Of a DNA stretch of 64,000 bases, positions 17,435-27,886 are shown one piece after another. The DNA is from Actinocatenispora rupis. GTDB lineage: Bacteria > Actinomycetota > Actinomycetes > Mycobacteriales > Micromonosporaceae. The first letter of the stretch is position 1; each line of letters opens with the position of its first letter. The notes below the pieces were generated by a model. It was given only the letters and a program-made list of their open reading frames with translations, ran no database searches and was not told where the DNA came from. Location: the NCBI RefSeq assembly GCF_016861975.1, contig NZ_BOMB01000012.1, positions 124,001 through 188,000 of the forward strand, in the 5' to 3' direction. The translations under genes and the position numbers were made by a program.

Positions 17435-17502
17435 CACGGGCGGATCGGCGCCTTTCCCGTCTGACCGGCGCCCGCAAACCCAAGCGCCGCAACACAACCA
17501 GC
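17435..17502 (+). repeat. Dispersed repeat of about 70 bp, copy B
   Basis: Near-identical to 15106-15176 (shared CACGGGCGGATCGGCGCCTT, TCTGACC, CGCAAACCCAAGCGCCGCAA and CACAACCAGC). Here it lies in non-coding DNA between the SnoaL-like gene and dodecin. In both copies it is preceded by GC-only low-complexity sequence. Confidence 0.85.
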
Positions 17503-17584
17503 GCCCGTCGATCCGCACCCGTCGGGTACGGAACCCACGCGTACCGCGGCGGGAACGTGACCGGCGGCGGGTGCGACCCGGCCG

Positions 17585-17794
17585 TCAGTCCTCGATGCGG
17601 AAGCCGATCTTCATGCCGACCTGGTAGTGGGCGACCGCGCCGTCCTCGATCTGGCCGCGTACCTGGGTGACCTCGAACCAGCTGACGTGCCGCAGCGTGG
17701 TCGAGGCGCGCCGGATGCCGTTGTTGATGGCGTCGTTGATCGACTCGGTCGACGTACCCACGATCTCGGACACCCGGTATGTGTGATTCGCCAT
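17585..17794 (-). CDS. Dodecin family flavin-binding protein
   Basis: A 69-residue protein that should form hollow dodecamers storing flavin or flavin-derived compounds. YRVSEIVGTSTESINDAI and VSWFEVTQVRG (with the flavin-stacking Trp and Gln) match dodecins in order and length. The ATG at 17794 gives the usual N-terminus (MANHTYRV). It is leftward and single-gene. Confidence 0.93.
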   Translation of the reverse strand: MANHTYRVSEIVGTSTESINDAINNGIRRASTTLRHVSWFEVTQVRGQIEDGAVAHYQVGMKIGFRIED

Positions 17795-17862
17795 GCCCCA
17801 CGATGGCACGGCAGGGCGCCCGACGCGGCCGGAACCGCGCAGCTGCCCCGTTTCCGGGTACG

Positions 17863-18720
17863 TCAGCGCAACCCGAGCGCGTCGCGTACGTCGGGGAGCG
17901 CGGCGAGCAGTCGCGGGTCGCCGGGGCGTGGCGTGATCAGTGACAGCTTCAGCGGCGTACGGAACGGCAGCGGCTCGATCCGTTCGTCGGGGCGCGGGTC
18001 GGCCGCGACGGCGGAGCGGGGCAGGACGGCGAGGTGGCCGCTGCGGCGCGCCATGCCGAGGGTGGTGGCGAGCGTCGCGCCGAGCCGTACGTCGGCGCCG
18101 AGCCGTTCGAGCCGTCGCCGTACCTCGGCGAGCCGCAGATCGTACGTGGCGAGCACGACGTGGCGGCCGCGCAACGGCTGGCGGCCGGCGCGTACCGCGG
18201 GGACGCCGGGGACGCGGAGGAACACCAGCTCGTCGGCGCCGACGGGGTGCGCGCGCAGGCCGCGGGGCAGCGCGATCTGGTCGGCGATGGCGACGAACGC
18301 GGCGTCCATCGTGCCCTCCGCGACCCATTCGACGAGCAGGTCGCCGTGGTCGACGCGCTGGTCGACGGCCACGTCCGGCAGCGCGTCGAGTACCGGGAAG
18401 AGGGAGGCGGCGAGGCTGGCGAACGTGCCGACGACCAGCGGCCGGCCGGCGCCTGCCGTCCGCGTGTCGGCGAAGACCCGGTCGAGGTGGCCGAGGATGT
18501 GCGCGGCCTGCCGGGACAGTTCCGCGCCGGCCGCGGTCGGTCGCGCGCCGGTGGTGTCCCGCTCGAACAGGCGTGTCCCGACGCCGCGTTCCAGCCGGGA
18601 CAGCCGGGCGCTGGCGGCGGGCTGGCTGACCCGCAGCGCGCGGGCGGCGGCGCCGATCGACCCGGTACGCGCGATCTCCGCGACCAGCTGCAGGTCATCG
18701 ACTCCGGGACGGGTGGCCAT
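17863..18720 (-). CDS. LysR-family transcriptional regulator
   Basis: A 285-residue regulator with a winged helix at the N-terminus (LVAEIARTGSIGAAARALRVSQPAASARLSRLE, about 12-44, in the usual LysR position) and a periplasmic-binding-like effector domain from about 92. It diverges from the MFS transporter gene with 64 bp between starts, so it most likely regulates that exporter. The effector is unknown. Confidence 0.93.
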   Translation of the reverse strand: MATRPGVDDLQLVAEIARTGSIGAAARALRVSQPAASARLSRLERGVGTRLFERDTTGARPTAAGAELSRQAAHILGHLDRVFADTRTAGAGRPLVVGTFASLAASLFPVLDALPDVAVDQRVDHGDLLVEWVAEGTMDAAFVAIADQIALPRGLRAHPVGADELVFLRVPGVPAVRAGRQPLRGRHVVLATYDLRLAEVRRRLERLGADVRLGATLATTLGMARRSGHLAVLPRSAVAADPRPDERIEPLPFRTPLKLSLITPRPGDPRLLAALPDVRDALGLR

Positions 18721-18784
18721 AACGCGATTCTATGAGCCGCGCACCGTTTCCCGCGGCTACCGCCCCCGCCGGTACGGCCCGACG

Positions 18785-20011
18785 ATGGTGCCCGTGCGTA
18801 CCAGACGAGACGTAGCGATCATGTTGTCCACCACGTTCGTGGTGTGGTGGGGGCAGCGGATGACCGCGGTGGCGATGCCGCTGGTCGCCCTCGCCGCCAC
18901 GCACTCCCCGTGGGCCACCGGCCTGGTCGGCGGGATGGCCGGCCTGCCGCTGGTCACCTCGCCGTGGTGGGCGCGCCGCGGCTGGCAGCGCCTCATGTCC
19001 GGCCGCGCCGTCGCCCTGGTACTCGTCGCCCAGGTGCTCGGCCTGCTGATCGTCCCCGGTACGGCACTGGCCGGTCCGGTACGGTGGCCCGCGCTCGCCG
19101 CGACCGGGCTGGTGTCGGGTGCGGCGAGCGCCCTCGCCGGCCCGGCGCAGCGCGGCCTGCTCGCCGAGATCGCCGAGCCGCTCGGCCCGTACGCCGCGGC
19201 CCGCGCGCTGGCGTGGCAGGACTTCGCGCACCGCGCGTCGATGATCGTCGCCCCCGCCCTCGGCGCCGTCGCCGTCACCGCGTGGGGTCCGGTACCGCTG
19301 CTGTGGTGCGAGGCGGCCGGCGTGTCCGTCGGCGCCATCCTGATCGCGACCGTACGCGGGCGGGTCCGGCACGTCCCCGGAGCCGCGAAGGCCGAGCCCG
19401 GGCCGACGATGCGCGCGGTGCTGCGCCGGTATCCGTCGATCGCGGTGGCGGTCGCCATGGACGGGATCGGCGGCCTGGTGTGGTTCGCGTTCACGCTGGG
19501 CCTCGCCGTACGCGGGGCCGAGTCGCACCAGCCGGGCGCGCTGATCGCCGCCGGCATGACCGGGTACGGCGTGACCTCGGTGATCGCCGCCCTCGTCTGC
19601 CCGCGGCTGCTGCACCGGCTCCCGTGGCTCGCGACCACCGCCACCGCGTACGTGGTGCTCGGGTCGACGTTCGCGGCGCTCGCCGTCTGCGGCCCGTCCG
19701 TACCGGTGGTGGCGGCGGTCGCCGCGGTCGGCGGCTGCCTCACCCCGTTCGGGAACGCCGCGCTGGACGCGCTGATCAGCGCGCGTACCTCGGGTGCGGA
19801 GCGGCGGACCGCGTTCGCCGCGTCGGCGTTCGTCCACGACGGGGCGGTGTCCGTGGGACTCGTCGCCGGCGGCACCGTCATCGGCCTGGCCGGATCGACC
19901 GCCACCCTCGCCGTCGCCGGCGTACTCCAGGTCGCGGCCGGTCTCGCCGGCCTCGGCTGGCGCCTGCACCGCCGTACGAGCCGGCGGCGCGTCGCCCCGG
20001 TGCTGCCGTGA
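18785..20011 (+). CDS. MFS transporter
   Basis: A 408-residue major facilitator with about 12 hydrophobic segments, a short cytoplasmic N-terminus (MVPVRTRRD) and charged loops RGRVRHV and LHRLP in the middle. It resembles enterobactin-exporter/DHA3-type efflux proteins. The ATG at 18785 is the first start after the divergent LysR gene. The transported compound is unknown; the regulator next door suggests inducible efflux. Confidence 0.85.
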   Translation: MVPVRTRRDVAIMLSTTFVVWWGQRMTAVAMPLVALAATHSPWATGLVGGMAGLPLVTSPWWARRGWQRLMSGRAVALVLVAQVLGLLIVPGTALAGPVRWPALAATGLVSGAASALAGPAQRGLLAEIAEPLGPYAAARALAWQDFAHRASMIVAPALGAVAVTAWGPVPLLWCEAAGVSVGAILIATVRGRVRHVPGAAKAEPGPTMRAVLRRYPSIAVAVAMDGIGGLVWFAFTLGLAVRGAESHQPGALIAAGMTGYGVTSVIAALVCPRLLHRLPWLATTATAYVVLGSTFAALAVCGPSVPVVAAVAAVGGCLTPFGNAALDALISARTSGAERRTAFAASAFVHDGAVSVGLVAGGTVIGLAGSTATLAVAGVLQVAAGLAGLGWRLHRRTSRRRVAPVLP

Positions 20012-20067
20012 GCGGCCCGGGAGTACCCGGGGATCGGCTCAACGGCAACGATCCCGAGCGGGACCGG

Positions 20068-20673
20068 TCAGAGGACGGCGCCGTCGGTGTGCAGCCACTC
20101 GGCCCACGCCTCGGCCACGTCGACCGCGCAGCCCAGCAGCTCGTCCAGCAGCGCCTCGTGCACGCCGGGGACCAGCGGCACCTGCATCTCCGCGTACAGC
20201 GGGAGTCGGCCCGAGTCGGTCGGCTCCCCCAGGTACGCCTTGAGGAAGCGCCGGTCGTGGTTCCACGCGTTGACCGCCGGGTACGCCCGGTCGGCGAAGT
20301 CGGCGGGAACGGTGCCGTGCGCGCGGGCCCGCACCATGAGGATGTCCCGGTCGGGGCCCTCCAGCGCGAACATCACCGCGTGCCGCTCCCACATCGCGAC
20401 CAGGTTGCCGGATGCGGGATCGGTCAGGAAGTAGACGTCGATGCGGCGCAGCGCGTCGGCCAGCCGCGGCGCGGTGACCGGGCTCGGGCCGGCGCTCGCC
20501 GCCTTGAGCAGCGGCATCAGGTCGTGCGTGCCGGTACGCACGGCCGGGATCGGCGGGTTCATCGTGGCCGCCTCGACGTCGGCGAATCCGTCGAATCCGC
20601 CGGCGTTGCGGCTGGTGTTCGTACGACCGGCGTCGTTGTTCCGGCCGTCCTGGCTCCTGCGCCACCAAGGCAT
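20068..20673 (-). CDS. YbjN-domain protein
   Basis: A 201-residue soluble protein. After a polar N-terminal tail (to about residue 60) comes the compact YbjN/type III chaperone-like fold, with RRIDVYFLTDPASGNLVAMWERH and DFADRAYPAVNAWNHDRRFLKAYL-type segments. The ATG at 20673 is chosen because AGGGGAC precedes it; an ATG 45 bp upstream is in frame but lacks such a site. The role is unknown (sensory-transduction-regulator label in the family). Confidence 0.75.
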   Translation of the reverse strand: MPWWRRSQDGRNNDAGRTNTSRNAGGFDGFADVEAATMNPPIPAVRTGTHDLMPLLKAASAGPSPVTAPRLADALRRIDVYFLTDPASGNLVAMWERHAVMFALEGPDRDILMVRARAHGTVPADFADRAYPAVNAWNHDRRFLKAYLGEPTDSGRLPLYAEMQVPLVPGVHEALLDELLGCAVDVAEAWAEWLHTDGAVL

Positions 20674-20917
20674 CGCGTCGTCCCCTGCTCGCTGTCGGGA
20701 GGTCTCGACCGCGGGCACACACCCGCCTGAGCGCCCGGAGGAGTGAGCCGCGGCTGACGCCGGCTCACCACCCGTCTGCTACCGGGCGCGGTCGATGTGG
20801 TTGTGGGTGAGCCGACCGGTGGGACGCCGGTGTGGGGGGCTCCGAGCCGACGGTACCGGCGTCGGAGGGCAACGGCGATCGTGCTGTTGGCCACATCACC
20901 CGTCACCGAGTGTGATG

Positions 20918-21535
20918 TCAGCCGCCGTTCAGGGGATCAAGGGTCAGCCCGGCGGCGCTCCGGTACCAGGCGGTCCCGAACCGGCCGTGCGCGGCCAACC
21001 AGGGACCGACCGTACTGAAACGGACGGGGTCCGGGCCGACGAAACCCATGCGTACCAGGGCGGTGACGACACGGGTCGGTACCGCGATGTCCGGTTCACC
21101 CGGGGTGTGCAGGGTCAGCGCCACGTGGTCCAGCAGCGCGTCGCGCAGCCGCCGCTCCCCCACGCCGCGGCCGGTCGACTGGCGCAACGTGGCCGCCGCC
21201 GCGTCGGCGATCCGACGGACCTCGGCGGCGGGCACCTCGTCGCGGACCGCGCCCGCCGGCGGGGGCAGCGCGCCCCGCCAGTCGGCGTCCCGGCGCGCCG
21301 GAAGCGGGCCGTCCGGCAGCGCCGCGAGCAGCTGCCCGGCCCGTACGGTGGCGTCGTCGGTGAACTCGCCGCGGACCGTGCGGGACACGAGTACGTCGAA
21401 GGGCAGGCGCGCCCACAGCGTCACCAGGTCGGGGCGCCCGTCGACCGGGCGCAGCCGGACCAGCGCGGCGGGGTCGAGCCGGACCAGCCGGGCCAGGAAC
21501 GCGCCGGTGTCGGCCACCGAGTCCGGATGGATCAC
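20918..21535 (-). CDS. Hypothetical protein coupled to thioesterase
   Basis: A 205-residue Ala/Arg-rich soluble protein with no recognised domain. It starts at GTG 21535, which overlaps the thioesterase TGA in a GTGA junction, so it is translated with that gene as the last member of the EttA operon. The sequence is mostly helical, with the conserved-looking RVVTALVRMGFVGPDPVRFSTVGPWL near the C-terminus. Its constant company with a hotdog thioesterase is the only clue to role. Confidence 0.7.
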   Translation of the reverse strand: MIHPDSVADTGAFLARLVRLDPAALVRLRPVDGRPDLVTLWARLPFDVLVSRTVRGEFTDDATVRAGQLLAALPDGPLPARRDADWRGALPPPAGAVRDEVPAAEVRRIADAAAATLRQSTGRGVGERRLRDALLDHVALTLHTPGEPDIAVPTRVVTALVRMGFVGPDPVRFSTVGPWLAAHGRFGTAWYRSAAGLTLDPLNGG

Positions 21536-21939
21536 GCGTCGTCCCGCCAGCGGTTCAGGAACTCCCGCTCGGCCGTACTCAGCCGGCGCGGGTGCCCGCC
21601 GTCCAGGTCGTACGGCGCGAGCACGGACGTGGCGCGGCTCGCCAGCCGCCCGTCGTCGAACAGCTCGTACGACACGCGGAACGACGCGTTGCGGATGTCG
21701 GCGATCCACAGCTCGATGCGTACCGGGTCGCCGAAGTCGACCTGGCGCAGGTAGTCCACCTCGTGCCGGACGATGACCGTGCCGGCCTCCAGCGTGGTGA
21801 TGCCCTCCCGCCGCGCGGCCAGGAACATCACCGCCGCGCGCGCCTCCTCGTACAGGGTGAGGAAGCGGGCGTTGTTGACGTGCCGGTACGCGTCCAGGTC
21901 GGACCAGCGGATCGGGCAGTCGTACTCGAATCGCGCCAC
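21532..21939 (-). CDS. Acyl-CoA thioesterase, hotdog (4HBT) fold
   Basis: A 135-residue hydrolase of acyl-CoA or acyl-carrier thioesters. The N-terminal IRWSDLDAYRHVNNARF carries the catalytic Asp and His/Asn pattern of the 4-hydroxybenzoyl-CoA thioesterase/YbgC group. It follows a second copy of the same family 61 bp upstream and overlaps the next gene. The chain-length preference is unknown. Confidence 0.9.
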   Translation of the reverse strand: MARFEYDCPIRWSDLDAYRHVNNARFLTLYEEARAAVMFLAARREGITTLEAGTVIVRHEVDYLRQVDFGDPVRIELWIADIRNASFRVSYELFDDGRLASRATSVLAPYDLDGGHPRRLSTAEREFLNRWRDDA

Positions 21940-22000
21940 GCATCGCCTCCCGTGCCGGGCGCCCGCCGCCGGTCCGCGGACCGCGACGGCGCCGCGTCCC

Positions 22001-22407
22001 TCACGCCTCCAGGTACGACGACCAGAAGGCGCGCTCGTCGTCGCCCAGCGGCCGCGGCTTGGCGTCGACGTACGAGTAGGCGACGAGGATGCACTCGCAG
22101 CGCGCGACCGGGGTGTCCCCGTCGGACAGCGTCGCCTCCAGCGTCCACGACGTCGTGCCGACCCGCGACACCCACGTCTCCGCCCGCAGCGACAGGCCCG
22201 GCCGGTACAGCACGGGCGCGAGGTAGTCGACGGCGACCCGGGCCGCGATGCAGCCCCGGTCGTCCGGCGAACCCGGCATCCCGCCCGGGGACTCGGCCAG
22301 CAGCGCCATCCGCCCGTCCTCGAACAGCGACAGGTAGCGGGCGTGGTTGACGTGCCCCAGCGTGTCGGCGTCGACCCAGCGCAGCTGGACGTGGTGCGTC
22401 GCGCGCA

Positions 22408-22408
<1 letters not shown>
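22001..22408 (-). CDS. Acyl-CoA thioesterase, hotdog (4HBT) fold, second copy
   Basis: A 135-residue paralogue of the neighbouring thioesterase, with LRWVDADTLGHVNHARYLSL giving the same Asp/His/Asn site. It is directly coupled to the EttA gene (TGATG, one shared base). Two divergent copies side by side suggest an old tandem duplication with different acyl substrates or a heteromeric enzyme. Confidence 0.9.
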
Positions 22409-24102
<1,694 letters not shown>

Positions 24103-24420
24103 GGTGGCCACAACCTCCGCACGAGAACTCTGGACTCAGCAACTCCGAACTCAGCGACTCCGAGCCCGGCGACCGGCCCGACGCGTACGCCGACCCACGA
24201 CCCGTAATCGTCTCAGGTCGCCCGTTATTCCGTGTAGCCGGGATGGCGCCTCGCGGCGAGCTGCCGGCACCGTACGACGAGATGACGACGAGGTAACGAC
24301 GGTTGCCCGCGCGTTACGGCTCCGATGGGATGTGTATCACCCCGAACGCGGGCCCTGGACGGTTGACTCGACCGGGGCGAACTGTACGCGTTCGTCTCAA
24401 GTCAGAAGGAGCAGCCAAGA
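24103..24420. other. Divergent promoter region of ettA and the ABC importer
   Basis: About 310 bp without a gene. It contains the GGAGG for ettA at its left end, and an inverted repeat GTAACG (24293-24298) / CGTTAC (24312-24317) about 105 bp upstream of the binding-protein start that could be a regulator site. TTGACT at 24363 may be a -35 element for the importer, but no good -10 follows at standard spacing. Confidence 0.4.
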
Positions 24421-25740
24421 ATGCGCATCAAGCGTTCGATGGCACGCCGCGCCGTCGCAGTACTCGGCGCGCTCGCCCTCGCCGGCGGCGTCGCCGCCTG
24501 CGGGAGTTCGGACAACAACTCCTCGGCCGGGTCCAAGCCGGGCAAGCTCGACGGCGTCGGCCCGATCACGCTCGCCACCGGCAAGGACACCACCGGCACG
24601 CTGAACTCGATCCTCGACGAGTGGAACAAGGCGCACCCGGACCAGAAGGTGACGCTGACCGAGCTCCCCGAGGACGCCGACCAGCAGCTCCAGCAGATGG
24701 TGCAGAACGCGAAGACGAAGTCCGACGCGTTCACCGTGCTGAACCTGGACGTGGTGTGGACCAGCGAGTTCGCCGCGAACGGCTGGGTCGAGCAGCTGCC
24801 CGAGGACCAGTTCCCGATGGACCGGTACCTGCCGCCGGTCATCAAGACCGCGCAGTACTTCAAGAAGCTGTACGCGGCGCCGTACGCGTCCGACGGCGGC
24901 ATGCTCTACTCCCGCTCCGACCTGCTGAAGCAGGCCGGCATCGCGAAGCCGCCGACCACGTGGGCGGAGATGACCGCCGACTGCAAGAAGGTACTCAAGC
25001 TGCCGGCCGGCAAGGGCATGTCCTGCTACGGCGGCCAGCTCGACAAGTACGAGGGCCTGACGGTCAACTTCTCCGAGGCCGTGAACTCGGCCGGCGGCCA
25101 GGTCGTCGGCTCGGACGGCAAGCCGAACGTGAACACCCCGGACGCCAAGAAGGGTCTGGACTTCCTCGTCAACGGCGTGAAGGACGGCACGATCCCGAAG
25201 GACGCGCTGACCTGGAAGGAAGAGGAGTCGCGCCGCGGCTTCGAGGGCGGCCACGTGGTGTTCCTGCGGAACTGGCCGTACATCTACGCGCTGATGGGCG
25301 ACAAGAAGGACAGCGCCAACAAGGTCGCCGGCAAGTACGAGGTGTCCCCGCTGCCGGGCCTGTCGGGCATCGGCAAGTCGAGCCTCGGTGGCCACAACCT
25401 GGCGATCAGCAAGTTCGGCAAGAACAAGAAGACCGCGCTGGACTTCATCAAGTGGTTCACCAGCGAGAAGAACGAGCGGGTCTGGCTGACCAAGAACTCG
25501 CAGGCCCCCGTGTACGGCTCGCTGTACGACGACCCGGCGCTGCAGAAGCAGTTCCCGTACCTGCCGACGCTGAAGAAGTCGATCGAGAACGCCGAGCCCC
25601 GGCCGGCGATCGTGAACTACGGCGACGCGACGGCGGCGATCGAGGAGCAGGCGTACGCCGCGATCAGCGGTAGCAAGACGAGTGACCAGGCGCTGAAGGA
25701 CCTGCAGGCGAACCTGGCGAAGATCGTCAAGAACCAGTAG
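24421..25740 (+). CDS. Sugar ABC transporter substrate-binding lipoprotein
   Basis: A 439-residue family 1 extracellular solute-binding protein. The lipobox is GGVAAC with Cys27, followed by a Ser/Asn linker. The mature domain shows WNKAHPDQKVTLTELP, the sugar-contact-type WTSEFAANGWVEQLP and a long C-terminal helical lobe, much like LpqY/ThuE trehalose-binding proteins. It is the first gene of an importer with two permeases. Trehalose is the likeliest ligand given otsA downstream, but this is inferred. Confidence 0.88.
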   Translation: MRIKRSMARRAVAVLGALALAGGVAACGSSDNNSSAGSKPGKLDGVGPITLATGKDTTGTLNSILDEWNKAHPDQKVTLTELPEDADQQLQQMVQNAKTKSDAFTVLNLDVVWTSEFAANGWVEQLPEDQFPMDRYLPPVIKTAQYFKKLYAAPYASDGGMLYSRSDLLKQAGIAKPPTTWAEMTADCKKVLKLPAGKGMSCYGGQLDKYEGLTVNFSEAVNSAGGQVVGSDGKPNVNTPDAKKGLDFLVNGVKDGTIPKDALTWKEEESRRGFEGGHVVFLRNWPYIYALMGDKKDSANKVAGKYEVSPLPGLSGIGKSSLGGHNLAISKFGKNKKTALDFIKWFTSEKNERVWLTKNSQAPVYGSLYDDPALQKQFPYLPTLKKSIENAEPRPAIVNYGDATAAIEEQAYAAISGSKTSDQALKDLQANLAKIVKNQ

Positions 25741-25784
25741 CGGGTGGCCGGCCGGTTCCCTGCCCGGCCGGTACCTCTCCCGAC

Positions 25785-25816
25785 GCCGGGCCCGGCATCC
25801 CCCCGCCGGGCCCGGC
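25785..25816 (+). promoter_or_regulatory. Tandem GC palindromes between binding protein and permease
   Basis: GCCGGGCCCGGC occurs twice (25785-25796 and 25805-25816), together able to form a long stem upstream of a CCCCCCTTTC stretch. Such hairpins after binding-protein genes often stabilise that part of the mRNA or cause partial termination, raising binding-protein output over permease output. Confidence 0.55.
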
Positions 25817-25854
25817 CCCCCTTTCTTGCCCGAGCTCCCACTCGGAAGGCACAC

Positions 25855-26820
25855 ATGACCACCACGGTCCAGGCGCCGAGGAAACCGGCGACAGCCGGGC
25901 GCGCCCGCAAGAACCGCCGGAACGCCGGCACCGGCCGGTTCGCCGCGCTGCTGCTGTCCCCCACCGTGCTGGTACTCGCGCTCGTCATCGGGTACCCGAT
26001 CGTCTCCGCGGTCCGGCTGTCGTTCCTCGTGACGCACAACGGCATCAACCCCACCACCGGCATGGTGGAGAACACGACGCACGTCGGCGTGGACAACTAC
26101 GCCGCGATCTTCTCCGGCGACACGGCCAGCCAGTTCTGGAACGCGTTCTGGAACACCACGACGTTCACCGTCGCCGGCGTGTTCGTCGAGACCGTCCTCG
26201 GCGTACTGATGGCGCTGATCATGAACCGGGCGTTCCGCGGCCGCGGCCTGGTCCGGGCCAGCGTGCTCGTCCCGTGGGCGATCCCCACCGCGATCTCCGG
26301 CCTGCTCTGGAAGTGGATCTTCCAGTCCGAGGGCATCGCGAACACGCTGCTGCACACGCACATCCTGTGGACCACCGAGGGCTTCCACGCCTGGGTCGCG
26401 GTACTGGTCGCGGACGTGTGGAAGACCGCGCCGTTCATCGGCCTGCTCGCGCTCGCCGGCCTCCAGATGATCCCCGGCGACGTGTACGAGGCGGCCAAGG
26501 TCGACGGTTCCGGCCCGTGGCGTACGTTCTGGCGGATCACGCTGCCGCTGGCGCGCCCGGCGCTGGTCGTCGCGGTGCTGTTCCGGATGCTCGACGCGCT
26601 GCGCATGTTCGACCTGCCGTTCGTCCTGATCGGCGCGCACAAACACTCGGTCGAGACGCTCTCCACCTTCGCCTGGTACGAGGCGTCGAACCTGCGGTAC
26701 GGCTCGGCCGCCGCGTACTCGACGGTGCTGTTCCTGTACATCGCGCTCGTCGCGTTCGTGTTCGTCAAGGTCCTCGGCGCCGACCTCGTCGGCCGGGGCG
26801 TCTCCGGGAGGAAGTCATGA
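25855..26820 (+). CDS. Sugar ABC transporter permease, MalF/SugA type
   Basis: A 321-residue inner-membrane permease with six helices after a basic cytoplasmic N-terminus. The cytoplasmic EAA loop is EAAKVDGSGPWRTFWRITLPL (about 211-231), which docks the ATPase. The start at ATG 25855 has GGAAGG upstream. It overlaps the second permease by 4 bp. No ATPase gene is nearby; actinomycetes commonly share one MsmK-type ATPase among such importers. Confidence 0.92.
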   Translation: MTTTVQAPRKPATAGRARKNRRNAGTGRFAALLLSPTVLVLALVIGYPIVSAVRLSFLVTHNGINPTTGMVENTTHVGVDNYAAIFSGDTASQFWNAFWNTTTFTVAGVFVETVLGVLMALIMNRAFRGRGLVRASVLVPWAIPTAISGLLWKWIFQSEGIANTLLHTHILWTTEGFHAWVAVLVADVWKTAPFIGLLALAGLQMIPGDVYEAAKVDGSGPWRTFWRITLPLARPALVVAVLFRMLDALRMFDLPFVLIGAHKHSVETLSTFAWYEASNLRYGSAAAYSTVLFLYIALVAFVFVKVLGADLVGRGVSGRKS

Positions 26821-27683
26821 GCGCGGTCACGGCCACCACCCCCGGCAAGCGGGGCGCGCCGCGCGTGAAGACCAGCCCCTTCTCGTACGTCGGGATCGCG
26901 CTGATCGTCGTCTACTGCCTGGCGCCGTTCTACTGGATGGTCGTGTCGGCGCTGCGCCGGCCGGCCGACCAGTTCTCGAACAAGCTGATCCCGTGGCCGA
27001 TGTCGCTGGACAACTTCGTCTCGGCGTTCAAGCCGGCGAACGGGTTCACCCGGGCGCTGCTCAACTCGCTGATCGTCGCCGGTACGACGACGGTGCTGAC
27101 GCTGATCATCGGCATCACCGCGGCGTACGTGCTGGCGCGGCTGGAGTTCCGGTTCAAGAACGTGATCCTGGCGGCGATCATCGCCACCTCGATGTTCCCC
27201 GGCATCTCCCTGCTGGTACCGCTGCTGGAGCTGTTCGTGTCGATCGACTGGATCAACACGTACCAGGCGATGATCGCGCCGAGCATGAGCTTCGCGCTGC
27301 CGCTGGCGGTGTTCAACCTGACGGCGTTCTTCAAGCAGATGCCGTTCGCGTTGGAGGAGGCGGCGCAGATCGACGGCGCGTCGCCGATGCAGGCGTTCCG
27401 CAAGGTGATCCTGCCGCTGGCCGCGCCGGGCGTGTTCACCACCGCGATCCTGACGTTCATCGCGGCGTGGAACGAGTTCATCATCGCGCTGTCGGTGACC
27501 AACAAGCAGTCGATGCGCACCGCGCCGGTCATCACCTCGCTGTTCACCGGCCAGTACGGCTACGACCAGCCGTTCGGTACGCAGATGGCGGCCGGCGTCG
27601 TGGTGACCGTGCCGCTGGTGATCCTGGTGCTGTTCTTCCAGCGCCGCATCGTCGAGGGGCTGACCGCCGGTGGCGTGAAGTAG
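26817..27683 (+). CDS. Sugar ABC transporter permease, MalG/SugB type
   Basis: A 288-residue permease partner with six helices and the EAA loop EEAAQIDGASPMQAFRKVI near residue 180. The N-terminal helix ends in the family's YWMVVSALRRP. It is the last gene of the importer operon, followed 15 bp later by a strong terminator, so the ATPase is definitely not in this transcript. Confidence 0.92.
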   Translation: MSAVTATTPGKRGAPRVKTSPFSYVGIALIVVYCLAPFYWMVVSALRRPADQFSNKLIPWPMSLDNFVSAFKPANGFTRALLNSLIVAGTTTVLTLIIGITAAYVLARLEFRFKNVILAAIIATSMFPGISLLVPLLELFVSIDWINTYQAMIAPSMSFALPLAVFNLTAFFKQMPFALEEAAQIDGASPMQAFRKVILPLAAPGVFTTAILTFIAAWNEFIIALSVTNKQSMRTAPVITSLFTGQYGYDQPFGTQMAAGVVVTVPLVILVLFFQRRIVEGLTAGGVK

Positions 27684-27697
27684 CCCCGACCTCCGCC

Positions 27698-27749
27698 GAC
27701 CGGGCGGTACCGCGCGCGTGTCGCGAGCGGTGCCGCCCGGTCGCTTTTG
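27698..27749 (+). terminator. Rho-independent terminator after the ABC importer
   Basis: A 16-bp stem GACCGGGCGGTACCGC (27698-27713) / GCGGTGCCGCCCGGTC (27727-27742) with one mismatch and a 13-base loop, followed by GCTTTTGC. It separates the importer operon from otsA. Confidence 0.85.
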
Positions 27750-27886
27750 CCCCACCGACTCACCGAATGTGACGAGTACCGCGCGATCAGTGCCGTTCCA
27801 GAGATCGCCGACCGCCGATCTTCAGTACGCTCGTACCACACGGCCCGCCGCCCCCGGGCCGGGCGTACGACGAGGAGGACGACGGC

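Larger units (their letters stand above)
17071..17584. other. Repeat-rich intergenic region
   Basis: About 510 bp without a gene. It holds ACCAGCGACCAGC-type words, the 7-bp tandem repeat at 17212-17260, further degenerate ACCAGCGACCAGCACC copies, a GCGCGG low-complexity stretch and dispersed repeat copy B. A rightward frame across it ends RHGRIGAFPV, mirroring the propeller-protein C-terminus, but the frame has no credible start and is made of repeats. Confidence 0.5.

Noticed and set aside
16996-17464. Frames in both directions rich in RWSLVV or NDQRPTTNDQ repeats
   Set aside because: They only translate the 7-bp tandem repeat and its decayed copies.
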